A stretch of 64,000 nucleotides of DNA from Pseudomonas rhodesiae (lineage in GTDB: Bacteria > Pseudomonadota > Gammaproteobacteria > Pseudomonadales > Pseudomonadaceae), in the NCBI RefSeq assembly GCF_007858255.1, contig NZ_VFEU01000008.1, positions 62,001-126,000 on the forward strand, in the 5' to 3' direction. Under the pieces are notes generated by a model. It saw only the letters and a program-made list of their open reading frames with translations, was not told the origin of the DNA and made no database searches. Positions 40,901 to 50,723 of the stretch are shown in pieces. Within the stretch, counting starts at the first letter, position 1. Each line of letters starts with the position of its first letter. A program made the translations under genes and the position numbers.

Positions 40901-41722
40901 GAGGCGCGCGACGGCGCTTTGCACGGTGCCGTTGCCCCAGTTCAGCCAGAACTCGCCACCGGCCTTCAATTGCGTGAGTTTCCACTGCTGCGTCAGTCGA
41001 GCCGGAATCCACTTGGCCCAGTCGCTCTGAGGCAGGCTCAGGTACGCCTGGATCTCGGCATCCCTCCACTGGCTGGCGCGGATGCGGCTGCGCAGGCTCA
41101 TGGCCAGCGGTTGGCCGTCGGGCAGGGTCAGGCGCGCGTCGAGGCGCTGGCGGGTCATGCCGGTGTGTATGCTCAAACCGACGTAAGTCAGGGTCAGCGG
41201 CGCCTGATCGAACGGCTGCAAGGTTACCTGACTGTCGAGCAGCGACACACGCTTGACCATCTGCATGCGGGTCAACAGTTGCTGCGGGTCGAGGGGCTGA
41301 TCGTCTTGTAGCGGCAAGCCCTGCAAGGCCCAATGGCCGTCCTTGTCTTCCTTGGCACTCAGTTGCAGCCCGCTGAGCTGCAGGTGGGCGATTCGCACTT
41401 CACGGGCGGTCAGGCTGGCCCAGATATCCGGCACCACTTCAACCTGATCCAGGCGCAAGGCACTGCTGCCCTCGCCCACCATCACGTCATGGGCGAGCAG
41501 CACGGGCGCGAAGCCGCTCCAGCGGCCTTCAAGGCTGCCGATGTGCATGGACATGCCCAGCGCGGCCTCGGCCTTGGCCTGGACCTCGGCGCGATATTCG
41601 GCCACCAGCGGGGTCAATTCACGTCCAAGGCTTACGTACACCGCCGCCAACACCAGCAGCAAGGCGCACAGGCCCAGGCCCCAACGGGTCAAGGCGGCAA
41701 AAAAGCGTGTCAGACGCTCCAT
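37907..41722 (-). CDS. yhdP: YhdP family AsmA-like envelope protein
   Basis: This very large protein (1271 residues) has an N-terminal membrane helix (WGLGLCALLLVLAAVYVSL) and a long periplasmic beta-rich body of AsmA-like/DUF3971 repeats, ending in a C-terminal AsmA_2-type region (LEVNGTLDLVADRVDAKLLVTLPVTNNL-like). YhdP proteins form a long groove through which phospholipids move from inner to outer membrane, together with TamB and YdbH in E. coli. It sits 76 bases after rng. No frameshift is seen over its length. Confidence 0.93.
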   Translation of the reverse strand: MERLTRFFAALTRWGLGLCALLLVLAAVYVSLGRELTPLVAEYRAEVQAKAEAALGMSMHIGSLEGRWSGFAPVLLAHDVMVGEGSSALRLDQVEVVPDIWASLTAREVRIAHLQLSGLQLSAKEDKDGHWALQGLPLQDDQPLDPQQLLTRMQMVKRVSLLDSQVTLQPFDQAPLTLTYVGLSIHTGMTRQRLDARLTLPDGQPLAMSLRSRIRASQWRDAEIQAYLSLPQSDWAKWIPARLTQQWKLTQLKAGGEFWLNWGNGTVQSAVARLNSPQVKGSYAERKPVHIENLALTAYLQRSETGLKVLFDSLAMSLGETRWESRLQLQQTLATDKDQEVWKLQADRLDLTPITPLLNALAPLPEGFAKTVEHLKATGLLRNVLVDFRPQDSTDEKVSFAANLERVGFDAYFGAPAARNVSGSISGNLGHGELRMDSKDFSLHLDPIFAKPWQYIQANARLTWTLDKQGFTLIAPYIKVLGEEGKIAADFLIRLHFDHSQEDYMDLRVGLVDGDGRFTPKYLPAVLSPALDEWLRTAILKGAVDEGFFQYQGSLNHDAVRAARNISLFFKVHDAELAFQPGWPHVSKVDGEVFVEESGVRILASKGQLLDTQVKDIYVSIPHAPAGKDSHLLLTGNFAGGLGDGLKILQEAPIGTASTFAGWKGEGDLQGKLDLDIPLAKGTEPKIVVDFQTDKARLQLAEPSLDLTQLKGDFRFDSAKGLSGQNISAQAFERPVTAQIFADGKPGNISTRVVAKGQVTVKRLTDWLKITQPLPVSGDIPYQLQLNLDGADSQLMVSSNLKGVAVDLPAPFGMPASQGRDSTFRMTLQGAERRYWFDYGELANFTFAAPPDKFSEGRGELFLGDGDAVLPGGKGLRIRGVLSELDIDPWKKLVNQYAGNDPGGSAKQLLSSVDFKIGKLTGLGTQFDQVSLQLDRKPAAWAMQLDSQQAKGRVSLPDAKGAPIVVDLQYVKLPAVDPTVQADENAPDPLASIDPKDIPALDISIDQLFQGPDLIGAWSLKIRPTAKGLAFNNLDLGLKGMQLKGAGGWEGASGDSSSWYKGRLDGKNIADVLKGWGFAPTVTSEDFHLDVDGRWPGSPAWVGPKRFSGSLDATFRKGQFVEVEGGAQALRVFGLLNFNSIGRRLRLDFSDLLGKGLSYDRVKGLLAASNGVFVTREPITLTGPSSNLELNGTLDLVADRVDAKLLVTLPVTNNLPIAALIVGAPAVGGALFLIDKLIGDRVSRFASVQYKVEGPWKDPKITFDKPFEKPN

Positions 41723-41798
41723 GTCAGGCGACCCTCAAGGCAGTAGTCGGGCGGCAGGCCAGTGCCGCCGGTCTCATTAAAAAGAAGCGATTGCGGGA

Positions 41799-43256
41799 TC
41801 AGAGCAGCACCACGTCGTATTGTTCCTGGGAATACATGGTTTCGACCTGAAAGCGAATCGTGCGACCGATAAACCCCTCAAGTTCGGCGACGTTACCGGA
41901 CTCTTCATCCAGCAAACGGTCGACCACTTTTTGATTGGCAAGCACTCTATAACCTTCGGCCTGGTAAGCCCGCGCCTCTCGTAAGATTTCCCGGAAAATC
42001 TCATAGCAAACCGTTTCAGGGGTTTTCAGCTTTCCACGTCCCTGGCAACTGCTGCACGGTTCGCACAGCACTTGTTCCAGGCTCTCACGGGTGCGCTTGC
42101 GGGTCATCTGCACCAAGCCCAGCTCGGTGATGCCGATGATATTGGTCTTGGCGTGATCGCGTTCCAGCTGTTTTTCGAGGGTGCGCAACACCTGGCGCTG
42201 ATGCTCTTCATCTTCCATGTCGATGAAGTCGATGATGATGATGCCGCCCAGGTTGCGCAGGCGCAGTTGGCGGGCGATAGCCGTGGCCGCTTCGAGGTTG
42301 GTCTTGAAAATGGTTTCTTCAAGGTTGCGATGGCCGACGAACGCACCGGTGTTGACGTCGATGGTAGTCATGGCCTCTGCCGGGTCCACCACCAGATAGC
42401 CACCGGACTTGAGCGGCACCTTGCGCTCCAAGGCTTTCTGGATTTCGTCCTCGACCCCATACAGGTCGAAAATCGGCCGTTCACCGGGGTAGTGCTCCAG
42501 GCGGTCAGCGATTTCCGGCATCAGCTCTGCAACGAATTGCGTGGTGCGCTGGAAGGTTTCCCGCGAGTCGATGCGAATTTTCTCAATTTTTGGGCTGACC
42601 AAATCGCGCAGGGTACGCAGGGCCAGGCCCAAGTCTTCATAGATCACGCTGGGCGCGCCGATAGTCTTGATCTGTGCGCCGATCTGGTCCCACAACCGCC
42701 GCAGGTAACGGATGTCCATGAGGATCTCGTCAGCGCCGGCCCCTTCGGCGGCAGTGCGCAGGATAAAACCACCTGCTTCTTTGATGCCCTCGGCGGCCAC
42801 GCAGTCGCTGACCACTTTTTTAAGGCGCTCACGCTCGGCTTCGTCTTCGATCTTCAGGGATATGCCGACATGCGCGGTACGCGGCATATACACCAGGTAG
42901 CGCGACGGAATCGACAGTTGCGTGGTCAGGCGTGCGCCTTTGGAGCCGATGGGGTCCTTGGTGACTTGCACCACCAGGCTCTGCCCTTCGTGCACCAGGG
43001 CACTGATGCTTTCGACCGCCGGGCCCTCGCGCAGCGAGATCTCCGAGGCATGGATGAACGCGGCACGGTCCAGGCCGATATCGACGAACGCCGCTTGCAT
43101 CCCCGGCAATACCCGCACGACTTTGCCCTTGTAGATATTGCCTACGATCCCGCGTTTCTGAGTACGCTCGACGTGCACTTCTTGCAGAACACCGTTCTCT
43201 ACCACCGCCACGCGCGATTCCATCGGCGTGATATTGATCAGAATCTCTTCACTCAT
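41799..43256 (-). CDS. rng: Ribonuclease G
   Basis: The 485-residue endoribonuclease of the RNase E/G family starts MSEEILINITPMESRVAVVE. The S1 domain region is VGNIYKGKVVRVLPGMQAAFVDIG, the catalytic metal-binding core includes GGIIIIDFIDM, and the zinc-link cysteines are in CEPCSSCQGRG. It matures 16S rRNA 5' ends and decays some mRNAs. The in-frame extension upstream to 43574 covers the maf end and is rejected. The order maf-rng-yhdP is conserved. Confidence 0.96.
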   Translation of the reverse strand: MSEEILINITPMESRVAVVENGVLQEVHVERTQKRGIVGNIYKGKVVRVLPGMQAAFVDIGLDRAAFIHASEISLREGPAVESISALVHEGQSLVVQVTKDPIGSKGARLTTQLSIPSRYLVYMPRTAHVGISLKIEDEAERERLKKVVSDCVAAEGIKEAGGFILRTAAEGAGADEILMDIRYLRRLWDQIGAQIKTIGAPSVIYEDLGLALRTLRDLVSPKIEKIRIDSRETFQRTTQFVAELMPEIADRLEHYPGERPIFDLYGVEDEIQKALERKVPLKSGGYLVVDPAEAMTTIDVNTGAFVGHRNLEETIFKTNLEAATAIARQLRLRNLGGIIIIDFIDMEDEEHQRQVLRTLEKQLERDHAKTNIIGITELGLVQMTRKRTRESLEQVLCEPCSSCQGRGKLKTPETVCYEIFREILREARAYQAEGYRVLANQKVVDRLLDEESGNVAELEGFIGRTIRFQVETMYSQEQYDVVLL

Positions 43257-43326
43257 GGCTGGGTCTCGTTCAGGCGTTTTCACAATAGTGACCGATCGCT
43301 TAAGGCTGGGCGCTGGAGTCAGGCGT

Positions 43327-43923
43327 TCAGCGCACAGTAAGGTTTTGCCAACAGGGTATGCCGAATTGGGCGAGCAGTTGTGCGGTTTCGCACACCGGCA
43401 GGCCAACCACGGCGGAATAGCTGCCGTTGAGCCCGGAGACGAAAATCGATCCAAGCCCTTGAATAGCATAGCCGCCCGCCTTGTCCTGGGGCTCGCCACT
43501 GCGCCAATAGGCGGTCGCCTCCTCCACGCTAATTGCGCGAAAACGTACCAGGCTGCTGACACATAGCGTTTCACAACGCTGGCCGTCAGTCAGGGCAATC
43601 GCGGTCAGAACCTCATGCTCACGCCCTGCCAAGGCCATCAACATGGCCAAAGCGTCGGCCTGATCCACCGGCTTGCCGAGGATCAGGCCGTCCACGATCA
43701 CAGCGGTATCGGCGCCCAATACACAGGCCGCCGAGGCTTGCCCAAGCGCGGCGAAACCTGCCATGGCCTTGCCGCGCGCGAGACGCTCGACGTAGGCAAC
43801 AGCGGATTCATTGGCATGGGGAGTTTCATCGATAGCGGCACTGACGACGGTGAAAGGCACACCGATCTGAGTCAGCAGTTCACGCCGCCGGGGAGAGCCG
43901 GAGGCCAGATAAAGGGTATTCAT
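43327..43923 (-). CDS. maf: Maf family nucleotide pyrophosphatase
   Basis: The 198-residue protein begins [17 protein letters not shown], the Maf signature S-x-S-P-R-R, and contains [22 protein letters not shown] and [16 protein letters not shown]. Its size and the AVIVDG/KP pattern fit the YhdE group, which hydrolyses dTTP, UTP and modified pyrimidine nucleotides. It lies between mreD and rng. Confidence 0.93.
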   Translation of the reverse strand: MNTLYLASGSPRRRELLTQIGVPFTVVSAAIDETPHANESAVAYVERLARGKAMAGFAALGQASAACVLGADTAVIVDGLILGKPVDQADALAMLMALAGREHEVLTAIALTDGQRCETLCVSSLVRFRAISVEEATAYWRSGEPQDKAGGYAIQGLGSIFVSGLNGSYSAVVGLPVCETAQLLAQFGIPCWQNLTVR

Positions 43924-43974
43924 TGCAGACTCTCCCTGTAGGGTTCGATAACCAGGCAGAGCCTCGCAATCCGT

Positions 43975-44463
43975 TCAATTGATCTTGTAGCGACGACGTA
44001 ACCCGCGCAGACCGAAACTGATCCACGGCCACAGCAAGGCACTGACCAGCGCGGGCAACACCAGCGCCAGGGTTGGTTGACGGTTGCCGGTCAGGGCACT
44101 GAGCCACAGCTGCACCAACTGCGCCAGGCCAAAAATCACCAGAATCACCAAGCATTGCTGCCACATCGGAAACATGCGCAGACGCTGCTGCAACGACAAC
44201 ACCAGGAACGTAATCAGGGTCAGGATCAACGCGTTCTGGCCCAGCAAGGTGCCATAGAGCACGTCTTCCGCCAAGCCCAGAAACATGGCGGTGACCATGC
44301 CCACTTTATGCGGCAGGTTCAGGGACCAGAACGCCAGCAACAGCGCCAGCCAGAGCGGGCGCAGGATCTCCATGAACTGAGGCAGCGGCGACACGCTGAG
44401 CAGCAAACCAATGGCAAAGGTCAACCACACTATCCACACATTTCGCGAATGATGACTGGCCAT
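43975..44463 (-). CDS. mreD: Rod shape-determining protein MreD
   Basis: This is a 162-residue integral membrane protein with five hydrophobic segments (VWLTFAIGLLLSV, LRPLWLALLLAFW, and others) and the motif GLAEDVLYGTLLGQNALI. MreD is part of the elongasome with MreB, MreC, RodA and PBP2. It overlaps mreC by one base (TAATG). Confidence 0.93.
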   Translation of the reverse strand: MASHHSRNVWIVWLTFAIGLLLSVSPLPQFMEILRPLWLALLLAFWSLNLPHKVGMVTAMFLGLAEDVLYGTLLGQNALILTLITFLVLSLQQRLRMFPMWQQCLVILVIFGLAQLVQLWLSALTGNRQPTLALVLPALVSALLWPWISFGLRGLRRRYKIN

Positions 44464-45569
44464 TATTCCTCCCTCTGCCGCGTGGTAGCTGGAGCCGCAG
44501 GGGGCTTGGCGGCCGGCGCGGCGGTTGCGGGCACTTTAGTGGATGCGGGCTTGACCGGATGCGTGCCATGGGCCGCAGGCTTGGCCGGCGTGGCCACGGG
44601 GGCAGTCGCTGCCGGGGCTGCTGCTGGAGCCGCGGGGGTTGCCGAAGCGGGCTTGGGCACCGTTGCGGGGACAATCGGCGTGGTGCCGTTCTTTTGATCT
44701 TCCGCCTCCTGGGCCTGCGCGGCATCATTGGCGCGCTCTTCAGGGGTGCGGTTATCGCTGAATACCAGCAACAGGTAGCGGCTGCGGTTCAAGGCAGCGG
44801 TGGGCACGGCGCGCACAATGGCGAAGGGCTGGCCGGAATCGTGGATCACTTCCTTGACCGTCGCCACCGGGTAACCCGCCGGAAAGCGCTGACCCAGGCC
44901 GGAACTGACCAACAGGTCGCCTTCCTTGATGTCGGCGGTATCGGCCACGTGACGCAGCTCCAGGCGCTCGGGGTTGCCGGTGCCGCTGGCAATGGCGCGC
45001 AGCCCGTTGCGGTTGACCTGCACAGGGATGCTGTGGGTGGTGTCCGTCAGCAACAGTACCCGCGAGGTGTAGGGCATCAGCTCCACCACCTGGCCCATCA
45101 GGCCACGCGCATCCAGCACCGGCTGGCCCAGGACCACGCCGTCGCGCTCACCCTTGTTGATGATGATGCGATGGGTAAAGGGGTTGGGGTCCATGCCGAT
45201 CAACTCGGCCACTTCGACCTTTTCGTTGACCAGCGCAGAAGAATTGAGCAACTCGCGCAGCCGAACGTTCTGCTCGGTCAGGGCCGCGAGCTTTTGCATG
45301 CGCCCCTGCAGCAGCAGGTTTTCAGTCTTGAGTTTTTCGTTCTCGGCGACCAGCTCGGTGCGGCTGCCGAATTGGCTGGCCACGCCTTGGTAGAGACGTT
45401 GCGGCAGGTCGGTGATCCAGTAAGTCTGCATCAACACCAGCGACATCTGACTGCGCACCGGCTTAAGCAGTGCGAAGCGCGCATCCACCACCATCAGCGC
45501 GACCGAAAGCACGACCAGCACCAATAAGCGCACGCCCAATGAGGGGCCTTTGGCGAAAAGCGGTTTAAT
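44463..45569 (-). CDS. mreC: Rod shape-determining protein MreC (probable ATT start)
   Basis: The protein has one membrane helix (VRLLVLVVLSVALMVV), a coiled coil (ELVAENEKLKTENLLLQGRMQKLAAL) and the periplasmic MreC domain, then an Ala/Pro/Lys-rich tail of about 75 residues. It links MreB to cell-wall synthases. The start is odd: an ATT at 45569 has GGAGG eight bases upstream and gives I/MKPLFAKGPSLG before the helix, whereas the first standard start is TTG at 45539, with only a weak AAGG. I chose ATT (368 residues); the TTG would give 358. Confidence 0.9.
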   Translation of the reverse strand: MKPLFAKGPSLGVRLLVLVVLSVALMVVDARFALLKPVRSQMSLVLMQTYWITDLPQRLYQGVASQFGSRTELVAENEKLKTENLLLQGRMQKLAALTEQNVRLRELLNSSALVNEKVEVAELIGMDPNPFTHRIIINKGERDGVVLGQPVLDARGLMGQVVELMPYTSRVLLLTDTTHSIPVQVNRNGLRAIASGTGNPERLELRHVADTADIKEGDLLVSSGLGQRFPAGYPVATVKEVIHDSGQPFAIVRAVPTAALNRSRYLLLVFSDNRTPEERANDAAQAQEAEDQKNGTTPIVPATVPKPASATPAAPAAAPAATAPVATPAKPAAHGTHPVKPASTKVPATAAPAAKPPAAPATTRQREE

Positions 45570-45653
45570 AGGCCGCTCCTCCCAGGCAAATATTCTCTTT
45601 ATTCATACGGCATCAAACCGGCCTGGATGCAGATTGAAGAAGATAAACGCCAA

Positions 45654-45679
45654 CAGGCAGCACTGCAAAGTGCTGCCTG
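45654..45679 (-). other. Hairpin between mreB and mreC
   Basis: CAGGCAGCAC and GTGCTGCCTG form a perfect ten-base stem with a six-base loop. No T-run follows on the minus strand. It may act as a processing site or partial stop that lowers mreCD relative to mreB. Confidence 0.55.
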
Positions 45680-45709
45680 CGGGCGACGCATGGGCAAACC
45701 AGCAATGTC

Positions 45710-46759
<1,050 letters not shown>

Positions 46760-46957
46760 CTAGGCAACGCGTGGGTAAAAAAGTGCGGCAAACTCTAACA
46801 ACGACAGGGATTTTGGGCAAGGCGCCAATGTGCTAAATTGGCCGACTTTCTGTGCACCAACCCCCACAATCGCGGCCGTAAGACCGTAGAAATGCGGTAG
46901 TGTTCCGACAATCTAACACACGGACAGCCTCCGTTCTGTTTTCCACAGGAGATTCCC

Positions 46958-47245
46958 ATGGCGCTTGAACGCTCCGACGTGGAAAAAATCGCTCATCTGG
47001 CCTCGCTTGGCCTGAATGAAGCCGATCTTCCACAGACCACCGCAGCCCTGAACAGCATTCTCGGGCTGGTTGACCAAATGCAGGCCGTAAACACCGACGG
47101 CATCGAGCCCCTGGCTCACCCGCTGGAAGCCAGCCAGCGCCTGCGCGCAGACGTGGTGACCGAGCGCAATAATCGCGAGGCCTACCAGTCCATCGCGCCA
47201 GCGGTCGAAAACGGCCTGTACCTGGTTCCGAAAGTCATCGACTAA
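46958..47245 (+). CDS. gatC: Asp-tRNA(Asn)/Glu-tRNA(Gln) amidotransferase subunit C
   Basis: This 95-residue GatC subunit ([21 protein letters not shown]) wraps around GatA and stabilises the GatCAB enzyme that amidates misacylated tRNAs. AGGAGA precedes the ATG. It is the first gene of a compact gatC-gatA-gatB operon. Confidence 0.96.
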   Translation: MALERSDVEKIAHLASLGLNEADLPQTTAALNSILGLVDQMQAVNTDGIEPLAHPLEASQRLRADVVTERNNREAYQSIAPAVENGLYLVPKVID

Positions 47246-47261
47246 AGGGAAAGAGCCTTTC

Positions 47262-48713
47262 ATGCATCACATGACTCTGGCCGAGATCGCCCGCGGTCTC
47301 GCCGATAAAAAGTTTTCCTCCGAAGAGCTGACCAAGACCCTGCTGGCGCGTATCGCCGCGCTGGACCCCAAGGTCAACAGCTTCATCAGCCTCACCGAAG
47401 AACTGGCCCTGAGCCAGGCCAAGGCCGCCGACGCCCGTCGCGCCAGCGGTGAGACCGGCGTACTGCTGGGCGCCCCGATCGCCCACAAAGACCTGTTCTG
47501 CACCCAGGGCATTCGCACCAGCTGCGGCTCGAAGATGCTCGACAACTTCAAGGCGCCTTATGACGCCACCGTGGTGTCCAAGCTGGCGACAGCCGGGGCC
47601 GTGACCCTGGGCAAGACCAACATGGACGAATTCGCCATGGGGTCGGCCAACGAGTCCAGCTACTTCGGCGCGGTAAAAAACCCGTGGAACCTGGAACATG
47701 TGCCGGGCGGCTCCTCCGGCGGTTCGGCAGCCGCCGTTGCCGCACGTTTCCTGCCGGCCGCCACCGCCACCGACACCGGTGGCTCGATTCGCCAGCCGGC
47801 GGCGTTCACCAACCTCACCGGTTTGAAGCCCACCTACGGTCGCGTTTCCCGCTGGGGCATGATCGCCTACGCCTCCAGCCTCGATCAGGGCGGCCCGCTG
47901 GCACGCACCGCCGAAGACTGTGCACTGTTGCTGCAAGGCATGGCCGGCTTCGACCCGCAGGATTCCACCAGCATCAATGAACCGGTGCCGGACTACAGCG
48001 CCAGCCTCAACACTTCGATCAAGGGCTTGCGCATCGGCGTGCCGAAGGAATACTTCAGCGCCGGCCTCGACCCGCGCATCGCCGAGCTGGTGAACAACAG
48101 CATCAAGGAGCTGGAAAAACTCGGCGCCGTGATCAAGGAAATCAGCCTGCCGAACAACCAGCACGCGATTCCTGCCTATTATGTGATCGCGCCGGCGGAA
48201 GCCTCCTCCAACCTGTCGCGCTTCGACGGCGTGCGCTTCGGCTATCGCTGCGAGAATCCAAAGGATCTGACCGACCTGTACAAACGCTCCCGTGGCGAAG
48301 GCTTCGGTGCCGAAGTGCAGCGCCGCATCATGGTCGGCGCCTATGCCCTGTCGGCCGGCTACTACGACGCGTACTACCTCAAGGCGCAGAAAATCCGTCG
48401 TTTGATCAAGAACGACTTCATGGCCGCCTTCGAAGAAGTCGACGTGATCCTCGGTCCGACCACGCCGAACCCGGCCTGGAAGATCGGCGCCAAGACCGGC
48501 GACCCGATCGCCGAGTACCTGGAAGACCTCTACACCATCACCGCCAACCTCGCGGGCTTGCCAGGCTTGTCCATGCCGGCCGGTTTCGTCGACGGTCTGC
48601 CGGTAGGCGTGCAATTGCTCGCCCCGTATTTCCAGGAGGGCCGCCTGCTCAATGTGGCGCACCAGTACCAGTTGCAGACTGACTGGCACACTCGCACCCC
48701 TACCGGCTTCTGA
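47262..48713 (+). CDS. gatA: Asp-tRNA(Asn)/Glu-tRNA(Gln) amidotransferase subunit A
   Basis: The 483-residue amidase releases ammonia from glutamine. The Ser-cisSer-Lys triad is visible: Lys in [10 protein letters not shown], serines in [13 protein letters not shown] and [11 protein letters not shown]. Ammonia is passed to GatB. It is placed 16 bases after gatC and 10 before gatB, and its length is typical. Confidence 0.97.
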   Translation: MHHMTLAEIARGLADKKFSSEELTKTLLARIAALDPKVNSFISLTEELALSQAKAADARRASGETGVLLGAPIAHKDLFCTQGIRTSCGSKMLDNFKAPYDATVVSKLATAGAVTLGKTNMDEFAMGSANESSYFGAVKNPWNLEHVPGGSSGGSAAAVAARFLPAATATDTGGSIRQPAAFTNLTGLKPTYGRVSRWGMIAYASSLDQGGPLARTAEDCALLLQGMAGFDPQDSTSINEPVPDYSASLNTSIKGLRIGVPKEYFSAGLDPRIAELVNNSIKELEKLGAVIKEISLPNNQHAIPAYYVIAPAEASSNLSRFDGVRFGYRCENPKDLTDLYKRSRGEGFGAEVQRRIMVGAYALSAGYYDAYYLKAQKIRRLIKNDFMAAFEEVDVILGPTTPNPAWKIGAKTGDPIAEYLEDLYTITANLAGLPGLSMPAGFVDGLPVGVQLLAPYFQEGRLLNVAHQYQLQTDWHTRTPTGF

Positions 48714-48723
48714 GGAGAACACT

Positions 48724-50169
48724 ATGCAATGGGAAGTCGTGATCGGGCTGGAGATTCATACCCAGCTCGCCACCCAATCGAAGATTTTCTCCGGTAGCGC
48801 CACCACTTTCGGTGCCGAACCCAACACCCAGGCCAGCCTGGTGGACCTGGGTATGCCCGGCGTGTTGCCGGTTCTGAACGAAGAAGCGGTGCGCATGGCG
48901 GTGATGTTCGGCCTGGCGATTGACGCCGAAATCGGCCAACACAACGTATTTGCACGCAAGAACTACTTTTACCCGGACCTGCCCAAGGGCTACCAGATCA
49001 GCCAGATGGAGTTGCCGATCGTCGGCAAGGGCCACCTGGATATCCCGCTGGAAGACGGCACCATCAAACGTGTCGGAGTGACCCGCGCGCACCTTGAGGA
49101 AGACGCCGGCAAAAGCCTGCACGAGGAATTCCCTGGCGCCACCGGCATCGACCTGAACCGCGCCGGTACGCCGCTGCTGGAAATCGTCTCCGAGCCGGAC
49201 ATGCGCAGCGCCAAGGAAGCCGTGGCCTACGTCAAGACCATCCACGCCCTGGTGCGCTACCTGGGCATCTGCGACGGCAACATGGCAGAAGGCTCGCTGC
49301 GTTGCGACTGCAACGTGTCGATTCGGCCAAAGGGCCAGGTCGAGTTCGGCACCCGCTGCGAGATCAAGAACGTCAACTCGTTCCGCTTCATCGAGAAAGC
49401 GATCAACAGCGAAGTGCGGCGTCAGATCGAACTGATCGAAGACGGCGGCAAGGTCATCCAGCAGACGCGCCTGTACGACCCGAACAAAGACGAAACCCGC
49501 GCCATGCGCAGCAAAGAGGAAGCCAACGACTACCGTTACTTCCCCGACCCGGACCTGTTGCCGGTGGTGCTGGAGGACTCGTTCCTCAATGACATCCGCG
49601 CCACTCTGCCGGAATTACCACAGCAAAAGCGCGAGCGCTTCCAGGCGCAGTTCGGCCTGTCGGTCTACGACGCCAGCGTGCTGGCCTCCAGCCGCGAGCA
49701 AGCGAACTACTTCGAAAAAGTCGTGAGCATTGCCGGCGACGCCAAACTGGCGGCCAACTGGGTGATGGTCGAGCTGGGCAGCCTGCTGAACAAGCAGGGC
49801 CTGGAAATCGACGAGGCACCGGTCACCGCCGAGCAACTGGGCGGCATGCTGCTGCGCATCAAGGACAACACCATCTCCGGCAAAATCGCCAAGACCGTGT
49901 TCGAAGCCATGGCCAGCGGCGAAGGCAGTGCCGATGAGATCATCGAAAAGCGCGGCCTCAAGCAAGTCACCGACAGCGGCGCCATCTCGGCCGTTCTCGA
50001 TGAAATGCTGGCGGCCAATGCCGAGCAGGTCGAGCAGTACCGTGCAGCGGACGAAGCCAAGCGCGGCAAGATGTTCGGTTTCTTTGTCGGCCAGGCCATG
50101 AAAGCGTCCAAGGGCAAGGCCAACCCGCAACAGGTGAACGAACTGCTCAAAAGCAAGCTTGAAGGCTGA
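48724..50169 (+). CDS. gatB: Asp-tRNA(Asn)/Glu-tRNA(Gln) amidotransferase subunit B
   Basis: The 481-residue GatB starts [15 protein letters not shown]. It activates the tRNA-bound Glu or Asp and adds ammonia; the YqeY-like tail domain (from about residue 330) binds the tRNA. Signature stretches are [17 protein letters not shown] and [10 protein letters not shown]. The ATG at 48724 has AGGAGA upstream. A REP pair follows the operon. Confidence 0.97.
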   Translation: MQWEVVIGLEIHTQLATQSKIFSGSATTFGAEPNTQASLVDLGMPGVLPVLNEEAVRMAVMFGLAIDAEIGQHNVFARKNYFYPDLPKGYQISQMELPIVGKGHLDIPLEDGTIKRVGVTRAHLEEDAGKSLHEEFPGATGIDLNRAGTPLLEIVSEPDMRSAKEAVAYVKTIHALVRYLGICDGNMAEGSLRCDCNVSIRPKGQVEFGTRCEIKNVNSFRFIEKAINSEVRRQIELIEDGGKVIQQTRLYDPNKDETRAMRSKEEANDYRYFPDPDLLPVVLEDSFLNDIRATLPELPQQKRERFQAQFGLSVYDASVLASSREQANYFEKVVSIAGDAKLAANWVMVELGSLLNKQGLEIDEAPVTAEQLGGMLLRIKDNTISGKIAKTVFEAMASGEGSADEIIEKRGLKQVTDSGAISAVLDEMLAANAEQVEQYRAADEAKRGKMFGFFVGQAMKASKGKANPQQVNELLKSKLEG

Positions 50170-50216
50170 CAACGATGAATGGTCCGAGTGAGACTTCACG
50201 CTTAACTCGGACTCCC

Positions 50217-50306
50217 TGTGGGAGGGGGCTTGCCCCCGATAGCGGTGATTCAGTCAACCCAGTGGCGGCTGACACTCAGCTATCGGGGGCAAGCCCCCTC
50301 CCACAT
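50217..50306. repeat. Inverted pair of REP palindromes (REPIN)
   Basis: A palindrome TGTGGGAGGGGGCTTGCCCC with trailing CGATAGC is followed about 35 bases later by its reverse complement. The inverted doublet is the mobile REPIN form spread by RAYT transposases. It separates gatB from the RlpA-like gene. Confidence 0.88.
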
Positions 50307-50327
50307 TTGTAACGGGGTAACCTTAGA

Positions 50328-50699
50328 ATGAAGCGTCTACTCGGCCTCCTGGCCCTGTTCTCTCTTTTAGGCGGTTGCGCCAGCGGCATCATCGACCCCA
50401 ACGGCTACGACGAAACCGGCACCGCTTCCTATTACGGCGCCAGACACCACGGCAAGAAGACTGCCAGCGGTGAACTCTTCAACCAGAACGCCCTGACCGC
50501 CGCCCATCGGCAACTGCCTTTCGGCACCCAGGTCAAGGTGACCAACCTGAACAACGACCGCTCCGTGGTGGTGCGCATCAATGATCGCGGCCCGCATACC
50601 CGTGGGCGACTGATCGACCTCTCACGCAAGGCAGCCGAGCAACTGGGCATGCTGAGCAGCGGCACCGCACGGGTTCGCGTGCAGGCCCTGAGCAACTGA
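50328..50699 (+). CDS. RlpA-like double-psi beta-barrel lipoprotein
   Basis: This 123-residue lipoprotein (MKRLLGLLALFSLLGGC, lipobox LGGC) has one RlpA-type barrel: GTASYYGARHHGKKTASGE, then TAAHRQLPFGTQVKVTN and VVRINDRGPHTRGRLIDLS. The His and Asp of the lytic site in P. aeruginosa RlpA appear conserved. It lacks a C-terminal SPOR domain, so it is shorter than canonical RlpA and is probably not recruited to the septum the same way. Confidence 0.88.
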   Translation: MKRLLGLLALFSLLGGCASGIIDPNGYDETGTASYYGARHHGKKTASGELFNQNALTAAHRQLPFGTQVKVTNLNNDRSVVVRINDRGPHTRGRLIDLSRKAAEQLGMLSSGTARVRVQALSN

Positions 50700-50723
50700 A
50701 CCACAACGCAAGGAGCCCTGACC

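Noticed and set aside
50328..50699. Canonical RlpA (septal lytic transglycosylase)
   Set aside because: The SPOR domain and the usual sequence extension are missing, and the rodA/mltB neighbourhood of rlpA is not here, so only an RlpA-like call is made.
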